The notes under the pieces were generated by a model, which made no database searches, was not told where the DNA came from, and worked only from the letters and a program-made list of their open reading frames with translations. A stretch of DNA of 15,748 nucleotides from Acidobacteriota bacterium (GTDB taxonomy: Bacteria; Acidobacteriota; Vicinamibacteria; Vicinamibacterales; CAVVIG01): contig QHWL01000093.1 in the NCBI GenBank assembly GCA_003222555.1, positions 1 through 15,748 on the forward strand, read 5' to 3'. The translations under genes were made by a program, and so were the position numbers. Each line of letters starts with the position of its first letter. Position 1 is the stretch's first letter. Below, piece by piece: positions 15,409 through 15,748 of the stretch.

Positions 15409-15748
15409 TACCGCGCCAGAATCTCCTCGTAGTACGCCTCGTACATCGGCACAATCCTGCTGTCGCAGAATCGCTGACGCGCGGTCTGAAGCGCCGCCGC
15501 CGCGATGCGCTGCCTCAACGGCTCGTCGGTGAGCAGGCGCAGCGCCGATCGGGCCATGCCATCCAGATCGTCGGGAGCGTGCAGGAAGCCGCCCGCACCG
15601 TCCTCGACGACTTCCGGCAGCCCGCCTACGCGCGACGCCACGACCGGAACCTCGCACGCCATCGCCTCGAGCGCAGCGAGACCGAAGCTCTCCTGGGCCG
15701 ACGGCAGCAAGAACACGTCAGACGCCGAAAGCAGCGGCGAAACCTGAT
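15408..15748 (-). CDS. bshA: Glycosyltransferase family 4, BshA-like, C-terminal part (5' end outside window)
   Basis: The visible ~112 C-terminal residues run to a TAA at 15410-15408. They show [20 protein letters not shown] followed by [19 protein letters not shown] and [18 protein letters not shown]. This is the GT-B nucleotide-sugar site with the E-x7-E motif (ESFGLAALE). The closest family I recognise is BshA, the N-acetyl-glucosaminyl L-malate synthase that starts bacillithiol synthesis from UDP-GlcNAc and malate. The wording around [20 protein letters not shown] fits BshA better than generic family-4 enzymes, but the N-terminal acceptor domain is outside the window, so the symbol is provisional. 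No bshB- or bshC-like gene is adjacent on this side. Confidence 0.78.
   Translation of the reverse strand, partial: QVSPLLSASDVFLLPSAQESFGLAALEAMACEVPVVASRVGGLPEVVEDGAGGFLHAPDDLDGMARSALRLLTDEPLRQRIAAAALQTARQRFCDSRIVPMYEAYYEEILAR

Noticed and set aside
14081..15532. 483-codon plus-strand ORF opposite the receptor
   Set aside because: Antisense shadow; runs through the palindrome and has no protein-like features.

Overview
The window is GC-rich, densely coded bacterial chromosome. An Acidobacteriota genome, possibly Vicinamibacterales-like, is the best guess. The clues are an Oar-type TonB-dependent receptor with an N-terminal carboxypeptidase-regulatory-like domain, a DUF1800/DUF1501 pair, a large exported PIG-L protein, a BshA-type glycosyltransferase and several kinds of dispersed palindromic repeat. 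This placement is inference; there is no rRNA or other marker gene here. I saw no tRNA, CRISPR array, transposase or phage gene.

Left part (1-3184): the 3' end of a TIGR01777-type epimerase on the plus strand converges on a minus-strand two-gene operon, DUF1800 (3184 to 1724) then DUF1501 (1727 to 462). The two genes overlap by 4 bp, and DUF1501 carries a Tat signal. The gap between the convergent genes holds a perfect 7-bp hairpin and a ~90-bp periodic palindrome.

Middle (3185-7456): about 400 bp with nothing convincing, then a doubtful exported ORF (3599-4123). After it come a radical SAM enzyme and an overlapping DegT/DnrJ/EryC1/StrS aminotransferase, probably a small biosynthetic unit with unknown product. 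Behind these lies a broken DedA-family (VTT domain) membrane-protein gene. It is bracketed by two near-identical 87/88-bp palindromic elements in opposite orientation.

Right part (7457-15265), minus strand: an apparent operon of TonB-dependent receptor, exported PIG-L deacetylase with a C-terminal glutamine-amidotransferase-like domain, and exported amidohydrolase. Spacing is 19 bp and about zero to 53 bp. All three products have export signals, so the unit looks like an outer-membrane uptake plus periplasmic hydrolysis system for an unidentified N-acylated or amide substrate. Upstream lies a 92-bp palindrome that ends on the stop codon of a partial bshA-like glycosyltransferase at the window edge.

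The most unusual aspect is the set of unrelated palindromic elements at gene 3' ends. Two families share the same architecture (arms built of 8-10-bp tandem units), and one pair flanks the decayed gene. I found no convincing new defence or mobile system.
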